Shown: positions 35,065-43,083 of the stretch, piece by piece
Position numbering within the stretch: position 1 is the stretch's first letter
How the letters are laid out: every line of letters starts with the position of its first letter
Source of the DNA: an uncultured Aquimarina sp.
Lineage (GTDB): Bacteria; Bacteroidota; Bacteroidia; Flavobacteriales; Flavobacteriaceae
Assembly: GCA_947498455.1 (NCBI GenBank)
Contig: CANMKK010000013.1
Location: 54,575 to 118,574, forward strand
Direction of reading: 5' to 3'
DNA: 64,000 bases
Program-made: the position numbers and the translations under genes
The notes under the pieces: model-generated
Database searches by the model: none
What the model saw: the letters and a program-made list of their open reading frames with translations, nothing else
Told to the model about the DNA's origin: nothing

Positions 35065-36960
35065 GTGCTAAAAAAAAATAACAAGATTAGAATTTCCTTA
35101 TATCTTACAATTACACTCTTTCTTATATATGGATGTAAAGTTACTAAGATTCCACAAGTTATAGATATAACTCCGATAGTCGCTTCTATTGATTTAGTGA
35201 ATGTGATAGATGACAAAGTAAAAGTAGAGATAAAGGTACCCAACTTAAATATCGATACGATTAGCTATTATATGCCAAAAATTGTTCCAGGCACGTATCA
35301 AGCAAATGACTACGGTAAATATATTGAGAATCTAAAAGCATTTGATAATCAAGGAAACTCTTTATATGTTAAGAAATATGGGGATAATCGTTGGAAAATT
35401 AACAATGCCAAACAATTAAGTACTATTACATATTTAGTAAATGATACTTTTGATACTGAAGATAGTCATGAAATATTTTCGCCAACAGGAACCAATATCA
35501 AAAAAGGTGAAAATTTCATACTCAACCTGTATGCATTTATTGGGTATTTCAAAGGAATGAAAGAAAAACAATATCGTTTGTTCATTAAACATTTGATAAA
35601 CATGGAAGCCTCGACTTCATTAACCGAAATTTTACCCGAAGAACCTGTTGTAGGTGCTATTTATGACACTGATCTTTTTGCTTTTAATAGATATGCTGAT
35701 GTTGTAGACTCGCCTATTATGTATTCGATACCAGATCGTATTACTTTTAATATTAATGAAATTAAAGTATTATTAAGTGTCTATTCTCCGAATAATGTAT
35801 ACAGAGCTGCCGAACTGATGCCTTCGATGGAACGAATGGTTAGGGCGCAAAAAAACTTCTTAAGTACCACTAATTCTACAGAAAAGTATAGTGTTTTACT
35901 CTACCTTTCTTCTGCTAAAGATGATGACGCAAGAGGCTTTGGTGCATTAGAACATAATAATTCTACCGTTGTTGTTCTTCCCGAATCTATTCCTTTAGAA
36001 AAATTAAATGAGTCTCTTACGGATGTTGTATCACACGAGTTTTTTCACATCGTCACACCGCTAAGTATTCACTCAGAAGAGATACATTATTTTGATTATA
36101 ATGCCCCAAAAATGTCTAAGCATTTATGGTTATATGAAGGTACAACAGAGTATTTTTCATTACTATTTCAAATTCATCAAGCTTTAATTACTAAGGAAGA
36201 GTTTTTTGAAAGAGTTTTAGAAAAAATCGATGCTTCAAAAAATTATGATGATACCATGTCCTTTACTCAAATGAGTAAGAATATATTACAAGAACCATAT
36301 CACAAGAACTATCGCAATGTATATGAGAAAGGTGCACTGATATCTATGTGTCTGGATATTATTATACGTGAAGAGACTAATGGTAGAGAAGGGATTCTGG
36401 ATTTGGTAAAAAAATTATCTAATATCTTTGGTAGTGAAATTCCTTTTAAGGATAACGAACTTATCGATACTATAGAAAAAAATTCTTTTCCGGCAGTAAA
36501 GAATTTTCTTGTATCCCATGTCGTAAATAATGTACCTATTGATTATGAGTTCTATTTTAATAAAGCTGGTCTACTATATACCAATGTAGAGCTACCCTCT
36601 TCATATTTCATTCATGAACAAGAACCTTTTATTAAAGGTTCGGATGCTACTAAACAAGTTGTTTTTACTTCTGGAGTTGCACATAACAATTTTTTAAAAA
36701 ATGCCGGAATAGAAGGAGGAGATATCTTACTAAGCATCAATAAGAAAAAATATGATTTAAAAAATATTTATGACCTATTTAGCGACTCCAATACATGGAA
36801 GCCTAATGATGTGATCACCTTTGTTATAAAAAGAGGTCAGGAAGTAATGTCTTTTACATCTACTGTAATACCGCCAACTGTAGAAAAAAGAGTTTTAAAA
36901 CAACATCCTGCCCCTACCGAAAAACAATTAAGCATTTTTAAAAATTGGATTAACGATTAA
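35065..36960 (+). CDS. M61-family glycyl aminopeptidase-like lipoprotein with PDZ domain
   Basis: A 631-residue protein with a GTG start at 35065, 6 bases after the HAD stop; there is no ATG before the signal peptide. The N-terminus (ISLYLTITLFLIYGC) is a lipoprotein signal with Cys at the lipobox. The N-terminal beta domain is followed by the metallopeptidase core: HEFFH at residues 324-328 and the downstream zinc-ligand Glu in WLYEGTTEYFS. A C-terminal PDZ domain (about 560-610; NAGIEGGDILLSINKKKYDL) completes the typical M61 architecture. It is anchored in the outer membrane or periplasm and probably trims peptides or proteins. Confidence 0.9.
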   Translation: MLKKNNKIRISLYLTITLFLIYGCKVTKIPQVIDITPIVASIDLVNVIDDKVKVEIKVPNLNIDTISYYMPKIVPGTYQANDYGKYIENLKAFDNQGNSLYVKKYGDNRWKINNAKQLSTITYLVNDTFDTEDSHEIFSPTGTNIKKGENFILNLYAFIGYFKGMKEKQYRLFIKHLINMEASTSLTEILPEEPVVGAIYDTDLFAFNRYADVVDSPIMYSIPDRITFNINEIKVLLSVYSPNNVYRAAELMPSMERMVRAQKNFLSTTNSTEKYSVLLYLSSAKDDDARGFGALEHNNSTVVVLPESIPLEKLNESLTDVVSHEFFHIVTPLSIHSEEIHYFDYNAPKMSKHLWLYEGTTEYFSLLFQIHQALITKEEFFERVLEKIDASKNYDDTMSFTQMSKNILQEPYHKNYRNVYEKGALISMCLDIIIREETNGREGILDLVKKLSNIFGSEIPFKDNELIDTIEKNSFPAVKNFLVSHVVNNVPIDYEFYFNKAGLLYTNVELPSSYFIHEQEPFIKGSDATKQVVFTSGVAHNNFLKNAGIEGGDILLSINKKKYDLKNIYDLFSDSNTWKPNDVITFVIKRGQEVMSFTSTVIPPTVEKRVLKQHPAPTEKQLSIFKNWIND

Positions 36961-37036
36961 CTTAGATTATTACGAAGTTATATTATTCCAAAAATTGTAT
37001 TTTGCATCTCAATCTTAGTCTAAACTAACTCACACT

Positions 37037-38341
37037 ATGGAGAACATTCCTTTTTTCACTAACGATACTATCGTATTTGGTATATTATTACTTTGCTTAG
37101 GTATTGTTTTTTATACAGCCTCTATCAAAACAAGTTTTTGGCAGGGTTTTTATAAATATGTACCTGCCCTACTACTCTGCTATTTATTGCCTGCCATTTT
37201 TAATTCTCTGGGTATTATTGCACCAAAATGGGAAGAATTAGACGCCAATGGTAACATCATTAAAAAATCATCTGATGTATACTTTATCGCCAGTCGGTAT
37301 TTATTACCTGCATCATTGGTACTGATGACACTGAGTATTGATCTAAAAGGAATTTTTAATCTGGGACCAAAAGCATTGATCATGTTTATCACAGGTACTG
37401 TGGGTATTATAATTGGTGGCCCAATTGCTATTTTATTAATTTCTTTAATTTCTCCAGAAACTGTTGGCGGAGCAGGGTTTGATGCTGTTTGGCGTGGATT
37501 ATCTACACTAGCCGGTAGTTGGATTGGTGGAGGTGCTAATCAAGCAGCAATGCTGGAAATTTATGAATACAATCCTGATAAATATGGAGGAATGGTATTA
37601 GTTGATATTGTAGTCGCCAATCTTTGGATGGCTATTTTATTAATAGGTATTGGAAAAAGTGCTCGAATTGATCGCTGGTTAAAAGCAGATAGCAGTGCTA
37701 TAGAATCTCTTAAGAAAAAAGTATCTACGTATGCCGAAAGTGTAAACCGAAATCCTTCTCTAACCGATTATATAATCATGTTATCAATAGCTTTTACAGC
37801 AGTTGGTTTGGCACATTGGGGAGCAGAAGGGATATCTACATTCTTATCTAATAATTTCGAAATTTTTAACGACAAAAGCTCTGCACTATCATCATTTACA
37901 TCAAAATTTTTCTGGATGATTACTATTGCAACAACTATTGGAATTTTACTGTCCTTTAGTAAAGCCAAAAAATATGAAGGTGCAGGAGCAAGTAAAATTG
38001 GCAGTATATTTATTTATGTTCTCGTTGCTACGATAGGTATGAAAATGGATTTAGGGATGATTTTTGAAAACCCTGGACTTATAGCTATCGGTTTAGTTTG
38101 GATGGCAATACATGCTGTACTTCTTATAGGAGTTGCTAAACTAATTAAGGCTCCCTATTTTTTTCTCGCTGTTGGTAGTCAAGCAAATGTAGGTGGTGCC
38201 GCTTCTGCACCAGTAGTTGCTGCTGCATTTCACCCATCATTAGCTACTGTTGGAGTATTACTAGCAGTTTTCGGTTATGTGGTAGGTACGTACGGTGCCA
38301 TTTTATGTACTATATTAATGCAAATTGCTTCTGGAAGTTAG
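37037..38341 (+). CDS. DUF819-family membrane protein
   Basis: A 434-residue protein with about 11-12 TM helices. Gly-rich stretches such as GLSTLAGSWIGGGANQAAML and VGSQANVGGAASAPVVAAAF are the two signature segments of the DUF819 family, which looks like a transporter with two inverted halves. The substrate is unknown. It begins 76 bases after the M61 peptidase and 57 bases before the DUF4369-like gene on the same strand, so it may be part of one transcript and could import products released by the peptidases (inference). Confidence 0.85.
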   Translation: MENIPFFTNDTIVFGILLLCLGIVFYTASIKTSFWQGFYKYVPALLLCYLLPAIFNSLGIIAPKWEELDANGNIIKKSSDVYFIASRYLLPASLVLMTLSIDLKGIFNLGPKALIMFITGTVGIIIGGPIAILLISLISPETVGGAGFDAVWRGLSTLAGSWIGGGANQAAMLEIYEYNPDKYGGMVLVDIVVANLWMAILLIGIGKSARIDRWLKADSSAIESLKKKVSTYAESVNRNPSLTDYIIMLSIAFTAVGLAHWGAEGISTFLSNNFEIFNDKSSALSSFTSKFFWMITIATTIGILLSFSKAKKYEGAGASKIGSIFIYVLVATIGMKMDLGMIFENPGLIAIGLVWMAIHAVLLIGVAKLIKAPYFFLAVGSQANVGGAASAPVVAAAFHPSLATVGVLLAVFGYVVGTYGAILCTILMQIASGS

Positions 38342-38398
38342 TTTTTAAGTACGAATTATAGCATATTTGTGCCTATATTTTTAAAACATACATCATCA

Positions 38399-39142
38399 AT
38401 GCGACAATTTTCTATTTTACTATTACTATCTATTTTAATACTAAGCTGTAGTACTCCTAAAAAAAAAGGAAATGTATCTATTAGTGGGACTGTAAAAGGA
38501 CTTAAGAAAGGAACTTTATATCTACAAAAAATTCAGGATACTGTATTAATTACCTTAGATTCTTTAGAGATAGCCGGGGATCCTAAATTCTCTTTTCAGA
38601 TTGACATTAAAGAACCCGAAATACATTATCTATTTCTAGATAAAAAAGATGGAAATAAATATAATGACCGAATTGACTTCTTTGCAGAACCTGGTCAGAT
38701 TATTATAAATACTACTGTGAGTGGTTTCGAAAAAGATATGATGATTTCGGGAGGTAAAAATCAAACGAAATTATTAGAATTTAAGAAAATGAATAAGAGG
38801 TTTAATGATAGAAATTTACGCTTACTTAAGGAAGATTTTGAAGCCAGAAAACAAAATGATGATGAAAAACTGATTAAAAATGATGATGCCTATAAGAAAT
38901 TATTGAAACAAAAATATTTATATACTATTAACTTTGCTATTAATAACAGAAAGTTAGAAGTTGCTCCCTATATAACTCTGAGTGAAGTTTTTGATGCTAA
39001 TATTAAATATTTGGATACTGTAGCAAAATCTTTATCTCCTAGAGTAAAAAAATCACTATATGGGAAACGGCTTGTTGAATATATAAATAACCGTAAAACA
39101 AAAGATGCTGAAAAAAACAATAATCTTGATGAAAATGAATAA
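38399..39142 (+). CDS. DUF4369-type lipoprotein
   Basis: About 247 residues. The chosen ATG (38399) puts the lipoprotein signal MRQFSILLLLSILILSC at the very start; a longer GTG frame begins at 38369. After the Cys comes a beta-rich domain (GNVSISGTVKGLKKGTLYLQ, SFQIDIKEPEIHYLFLDKK) of the DUF4369 kind, usually found at the N-terminus of thioredoxin-like TlpA proteins. Here the thioredoxin domain is absent and the C-terminus is helical and charged. Function unknown. It is the last gene of the co-directional run from 33263. Confidence 0.75.
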   Translation: MRQFSILLLLSILILSCSTPKKKGNVSISGTVKGLKKGTLYLQKIQDTVLITLDSLEIAGDPKFSFQIDIKEPEIHYLFLDKKDGNKYNDRIDFFAEPGQIIINTTVSGFEKDMMISGGKNQTKLLEFKKMNKRFNDRNLRLLKEDFEARKQNDDEKLIKNDDAYKKLLKQKYLYTINFAINNRKLEVAPYITLSEVFDANIKYLDTVAKSLSPRVKKSLYGKRLVEYINNRKTKDAEKNNNLDENE

Positions 39143-39159
39143 TATCCTTTTTTACAAAA

Positions 39160-39284
39160 GGTTACAAACTAAAATTGTTTCTTTTTAACTTATGTTTCAA
39201 AACAAAAATGGTACTATAAATTTTACTTTTCTCTTGAACCAAAAATAATTCAATACGGATTACCTTTTTATATACAGTTCGGTA
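39160..39284. repeat. Type-2 foldback element, decayed copy
   Basis: Contains ACTAAAATTGTTTCTTTTTA and, further on, AATAATTCAATACGGATTACC, matching in order the copies at 46023, 47600 and 48994. The ends are degraded and the left border is uncertain. Confidence 0.5.
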
Positions 39285-39293
39285 AAAAAAATC

Positions 39294-39334
39294 AACCCTT
39301 CTTTATCAATAATTACATTGAATTAAGAAGGGTT
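39294..39334 (-). terminator. Terminator of the CD-NTase gene
   Basis: Stem AACCCTTCTT (39294-39303) with AAGAAGGGTT (39325-39334) and a 21-base AT-rich loop. On the minus strand it is followed by a run of T (the complement of the A run at 39284-39290). Confidence 0.7.
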
Positions 39335-39358
39335 TAGTTTCCAATTATCAAACCAAAA

Positions 39359-40843
39359 TTATATCATTTTCTTCCTATAATTCATCAAACATTGTACCTG
39401 ATTTTCTATAAAAAACTTATTATTCTGCCAAATAGGAATACTCACTTTAGACGAATCGATTATATTATTCTTTTCTTTATTAGTTTCAGAAAACTTACTT
39501 AGCTCCTTAGCTGTATTAAAATATTGTTTTCCTACGTATCTTGATGTACCCTGATAAACGTCCATCATTTTCCTTTGGAGCTGTATTTTTTTCTCTTTTA
39601 TTACACAAACATCAATATTATAATTATTTAAATCTTTCAATAAATAGTTAAATTCTTCACTTATAAGAAAGGTATTCGATGCAGACTGCATATGCTTTGC
39701 AGATATCTCCTTTAGGTTGTATTTTCTGAAATAAAGATTAATCACAAAAATTAATGCAGAGATGAGAAATATTAATAATCCCATATTAAAATTCGTCGTA
39801 TACTCTAAAATTAATATCCCAGATATGATCATCCCTGCATTAAAAAGTTGAAAACCTCTAAATATTTTTATTTTTTGATTTAGGATATGAGCACACTCTT
39901 TCTGTGCATTATAAATCTTATTTGTTTTTTCAAGTAATCTTCTAAGTTGTGATTCTACCTCAATTGATTCCGGAAATCTATATCCAAAAACCTCTCTCCA
40001 CTTTTGCCTAGAAGTCCATTTTTTATTACTTAAATCTAGCTTAACGGCACTTTCTGCTTTAAAATGAGCGATTATCGCTTTATACCTAAAATTATCCGGA
40101 TTATATATTTCTCTACCACTTCCGATAGCAATCCATTTTGTTCTTGTAGGATCTTGTTCCATTAAAAATTTAAAAAAATCTACACACATCTTATCAAAAT
40201 GATAATATGAATTATACTTAGTTTTAGCAGACATTAAAAATTCATAAGCCAAAGTATCGATTAGTACATCTTTAATTTTTACATTACAGTTTTCTTTCCA
40301 TGCCTTGATCATATAGCACAATTTTTTCAGGTTATCATCTGTAACCATATTGCCTTGCTTTACAATTTCAATTTCAGAAATCGGTCTTTTTGTTTTCCAA
40401 CTTCCTGTTTCGGATATATCGGCATATAAATAAGTCCCTCCATCTTTTATAAAAGCAGGTAATACATTAAAAGACATTCCATCAGAAAACTTAACTTTAA
40501 TTGTATTTTTCTCTTTATTTATTGTAGTTCTGGGATATATAGAAGCAATAGATCTTCGTACATCCTCTAAAAATCTAACTTGACAATTATCTTTATATTT
40601 TTCATATGTTTCTTGCAAATGAGATGGCATTTCAAAAATCATATCAATCTCATTAATGCCATCATTTGCAGTCTCTCTCCCATAGCAACCTACATAAATA
40701 CCACCATAGGTAGTACTTATGTCCCAAAAATCTTTATTTAATTTTTTATTTATAGAATTGTAACGTAAAGAAATAATGGATTTTTTCTTATCCGATACTT
40801 TCAATGCATCACAAAAAATATTAAAACTTGCAGATTTACTCAT
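39359..40843 (-). CDS. CD-NTase-like (SMODS) nucleotidyltransferase fused to a two-TM SLATT-like effector
   Basis: 494 residues from ATG at 40841-40843; the longer frame starts with TTG and is rejected. Residues 1-290 are a SMODS nucleotidyltransferase. They open MSKSASFNIFCDALK and contain the polymerase-beta motif GCYGRETANDGINEIDMIF, then MSFNVLPAF, GGTYLYADISETGSWKTKRP, and the second domain LIDTLAYEFL / DFFKFLMEQDP. The metal-site positions look altered: E65-x-D67 for the usual D-x-D, and Asn126 where Asp or Glu is expected. Residues about 300-494 hold two adjacent TM helices (331-348, 354-372) and a helical tail, as in SLATT effectors. In CBASS and related antiphage systems these are separate genes; here one chain carries both. 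It has no linked E2/JAB or other effector gene. Membrane permeabilisation after nucleotide signalling is inferred. Confidence 0.8.
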   Translation of the reverse strand: MSKSASFNIFCDALKVSDKKKSIISLRYNSINKKLNKDFWDISTTYGGIYVGCYGRETANDGINEIDMIFEMPSHLQETYEKYKDNCQVRFLEDVRRSIASIYPRTTINKEKNTIKVKFSDGMSFNVLPAFIKDGGTYLYADISETGSWKTKRPISEIEIVKQGNMVTDDNLKKLCYMIKAWKENCNVKIKDVLIDTLAYEFLMSAKTKYNSYYHFDKMCVDFFKFLMEQDPTRTKWIAIGSGREIYNPDNFRYKAIIAHFKAESAVKLDLSNKKWTSRQKWREVFGYRFPESIEVESQLRRLLEKTNKIYNAQKECAHILNQKIKIFRGFQLFNAGMIISGILILEYTTNFNMGLLIFLISALIFVINLYFRKYNLKEISAKHMQSASNTFLISEEFNYLLKDLNNYNIDVCVIKEKKIQLQRKMMDVYQGTSRYVGKQYFNTAKELSKFSETNKEKNNIIDSSKVSIPIWQNNKFFIENQVQCLMNYRKKMI

Positions 40844-41021
40844 CCTTATCGTTGTTATATCATTTTTAAACTTTTGCAAGAATATGATTCTATCAAAGTC
40901 TATTACAATTATATTTATAATTTACTTCATGATCATGAACATTATAGCTCATAATACTCCACATCCATATAAATAAGTGGACACTATACTGATTAGATTA
41001 TATTAATCTAAAAACTTCTAT

Positions 41022-41132
41022 ATGTTAACTTTGGGTAATGTGATAACTGACGATAATTATCAACAATCGTTAAGTGGTAAGGTTCTTATAGATTTACCAG
41101 AATACTATAAATCTACAAGGTTAAAAGAGTAA
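41022..41132 (+). CDS. Possible short ORF or gene remnant, 36 codons
   Basis: ATG at 41022 opens a frame encoding 36 residues that begins MLTLGNVITDDNYQQSLSGK, continues VLIDLPEYYKSTRL, and stops at TAA 41130-41132. Composition looks protein-like, but there is no clear promoter and no recognised family. It could be the 3' relic of a lost gene. It lies on the strand opposite to the CD-NTase gene, about 180 bases from its start. Confidence 0.25.
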   Translation: MLTLGNVITDDNYQQSLSGKVLIDLPEYYKSTRLKE

Positions 41133-41700
41133 AATATTTTCTTATAAAAAAGTCAACTTCCAGGTCATTAAATAGTTAACTAATACATAGTATTTTTGTT
41201 TCATATCAATTCTTTTTTTAGCTATTAAAATATTAATAATAAACGCGTTATAATTTTTCTTTATCTAAATATACAAACAATAAAACAACTAAATTAACGG
41301 TTAAACCATAATATTTTCAGGGTTATTTCCCCTTAAACTTATCCAAACCACTATAAAACCTGAGCTTTTTCGGATGAAATAACTTACACTTGTTTTCTTA
41401 AAAGTGGATTTTTTAACATTTAAATGCGAAAAATAGCGCAGTACATCGTTTACAACAAGTATAAAACAGTTATTTTATAGATGTTTTCCTTCGAAATTTT
41501 ACATTTTTATTCCATATATTTATAAAAATTCTTCTAGCAGTATGTTTAATCAAGGGAAAATACCCTTTTTTTGCAAAAAAAAGCAGTATTAATAATGGTA
41601 TTCCATTAGGAAAATGACGATTATCACATAGCACATCAATTTAGAGTTCATTAATCTTAATCCAAAGCCTTCAATCTATTATTTCTTTTCATTTTATTTA

Positions 41701-41804
41701 ATCCCATTTGTCATTTGAATTTACCTACTAAAATTGTTTCTTTTTCACCTGAAACAAAAAACAATTCAATCCAGGTTCCGGTACTTTCATATAAGTATTT
41801 GTAT
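41701..41804. repeat. Hybrid type-1/type-2 foldback element, short copy
   Basis: The left end, CATTTGTCATTTGAATTTAC, is that of type 1. It continues CTACTAAAATTGTTTCTTTT and then AATTCAATCCAGGTTCCGG, which is type 2. At 104 bp it is the shortest copy. The right end ATAAGTATTTGTAT is degraded. Confidence 0.65.
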
Positions 41805-41821
41805 AAACACTTTCTACCATT

Positions 41822-42020
41822 GATGTGTTTTAAAGAATATGTTTTTTAAATATTTATACGATTTACGCATAAAACTTTCGCATATCGTTCGTTTCTTTTG
41901 CACTATATCTGAATTTAATCCTATATCCTTTGATTTAACTTCTTCCATTTTAGCACACGAGATTTTTAATTTAATAAAATAAGAATTCGTGAATCTTCGA
42001 TTTCTTTGCTCGCCCAAAGG
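41822..42020 (+). repeat. Dispersed repeat shared with 14836-15000, plus block shared with 47390 and 53883
   Basis: Contains TTTAATCCTATATCCTTTGA and GTGAATCTTCGATTTCTTTG as at 14836-15000. A 57-bp block inserted within it (41854-41910; ACGATTTACGCATAAAACTT, TCGCATAT, GTTCGTTTC) equals the start of the repeats at 47390 and 53883. It is therefore a composite of two repeat families. Confidence 0.65.
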
Positions 42021-42490
42021 GGGCTCTGATAAGAGTGCGCCAGCTGGCGTATTGGAAAAGGCTGTTGTATTAACTTATCTAGGTGAAAGTTTTTGTGAAT
42101 CTGTAAGATGTATCCATTGGGGAGGTTGTATTTTATACCAATACCAATAAACTTTTTCCATCTAAACGGAGTTCATAATTTATATAAAAATGAACAACAA
42201 AAACCTAGATCTATTGGATAAAGAATCTACTGTGAGTCAACTGTGAAATTTTCTAAGAATTATGATAATTTTCAGCCTATAAGTATTGTTTATCTAACGG
42301 TAATTCTATCTGGTATCCCAGAATATTATATTAAGATCAAATCACAACTATTGGAAAGTTTTTTGTAGTGATCTATTCTTCTTTGAAATTAATATCCTAC
42401 TAAACAGCTTTTTAAAAACTTACAGTAGGTAACTTATAAGATTTTATCTTTCTAAAGCATTTTAAGGCATAGTGTTAATTTATGATTCTT

Positions 42491-42883
42491 TTAATTTTTA
42501 CGCTTTGACTGCGTAAATTTCTTTTTCTTGTTACTTTCTATAATAGCTTGTATTCTTGCTGCCCTTTGTTTTTTAGCTTCGTCTGGAGAGATATTTCGTT
42601 TTGAGCTATTCTTAGTCTTTCTAGCCGTAATTGCTCTCGCTTCTATTTCTGCTTTAGAATTCAAATTAGCAGTTATACTAGTATTACTACTCGTTTTAAT
42701 CGTTGGTTTTTTAGTATCCTTTTGGTCTAATTTCTTTTTCGTTTTTACATTTTCCTCGGTGTACAGCATTACTTTTTCAGAAGTAGAATTACCATTCGAA
42801 TTAGATTTTAATTGTTGCGCATTTATAGAACAAATTCCAATAACAAAAGAAAATAACAAATAAAAAGTACATTTTGCAGACAT
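42491..42883 (-). CDS. Small secreted basic protein, unknown
   Basis: 130 residues with a signal peptide (1-22, FVIGICSINAQ). The rest is low-complexity, rich in Lys, Ser, Thr and Asn (SNTSITANLNSKAEIEARAI, ending KKKKFTQSKRKN). No family is recognised. It would be exported to the periplasm or beyond, and its charge could suit binding to nucleic acids, envelope polymers or phosphates, but nothing in the sequence proves this. It is divergent from pheT with 200 bases between. Confidence 0.55.
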   Translation of the reverse strand: MSAKCTFYLLFSFVIGICSINAQQLKSNSNGNSTSEKVMLYTEENVKTKKKLDQKDTKKPTIKTSSNTSITANLNSKAEIEARAITARKTKNSSKRNISPDEAKKQRAARIQAIIESNKKKKFTQSKRKN

Positions 42884-43028
42884 AATCTAGGGCTTTTTTA
42901 TATCACAATATACAACAAAAACACATAATATTATTGGTGTACAACTAATTATGAAGTTTAAAACTTATATCATTAAAGTAAATTTCAAAGAATATGTAGC
43001 CTCTATATTAATAAGCTGACGTTCTTGT

Positions 43029-43058
43029 TTGTCAACTTTTATCAATATAGTATCTTTA
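43029..43058 (+). promoter_or_regulatory. Promoter of pheT
   Basis: TTG (43029-43031), a 19-base spacer, then TATCTTTA (43051-43058), a 7-of-8 match to TAnnTTTG, 25 bases before the ATG. Spacing is as in typical Bacteroidota promoters. Confidence 0.6.
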
Positions 43059-43083
43059 TCGCCTAATTTCAGAATTATCATTA

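Larger units (their letters stand above)
40844..42490. other. 1.6-kb gene-poor stretch with repeat remnants
   Basis: Lies upstream of both the CD-NTase gene (40843) and, on its far side, next to the 42491-42883 gene. Apart from a 36-codon frame (41022-41132), a hybrid foldback element (41701-41804), the repeat at 41822-42020 and a 12-bp perfect palindrome CGCCAGCTGGCG at 42038-42049, I see no gene. The sequence from 42222 to about 42437 is open in one frame without a start codon and may be a gene remnant. The debris suggests past insertion and deletion, as in defence-gene neighbourhoods. Confidence 0.5.

Noticed and set aside
41814..42017. 67-codon minus-strand frame
   Set aside because: Lies wholly in the repeat at 41822-42020.
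42038..42049. 12-bp palindrome CGCCAGCTGGCG as a regulatory site
   Set aside because: Single occurrence, no gene within 400 bases on either side that it could control.
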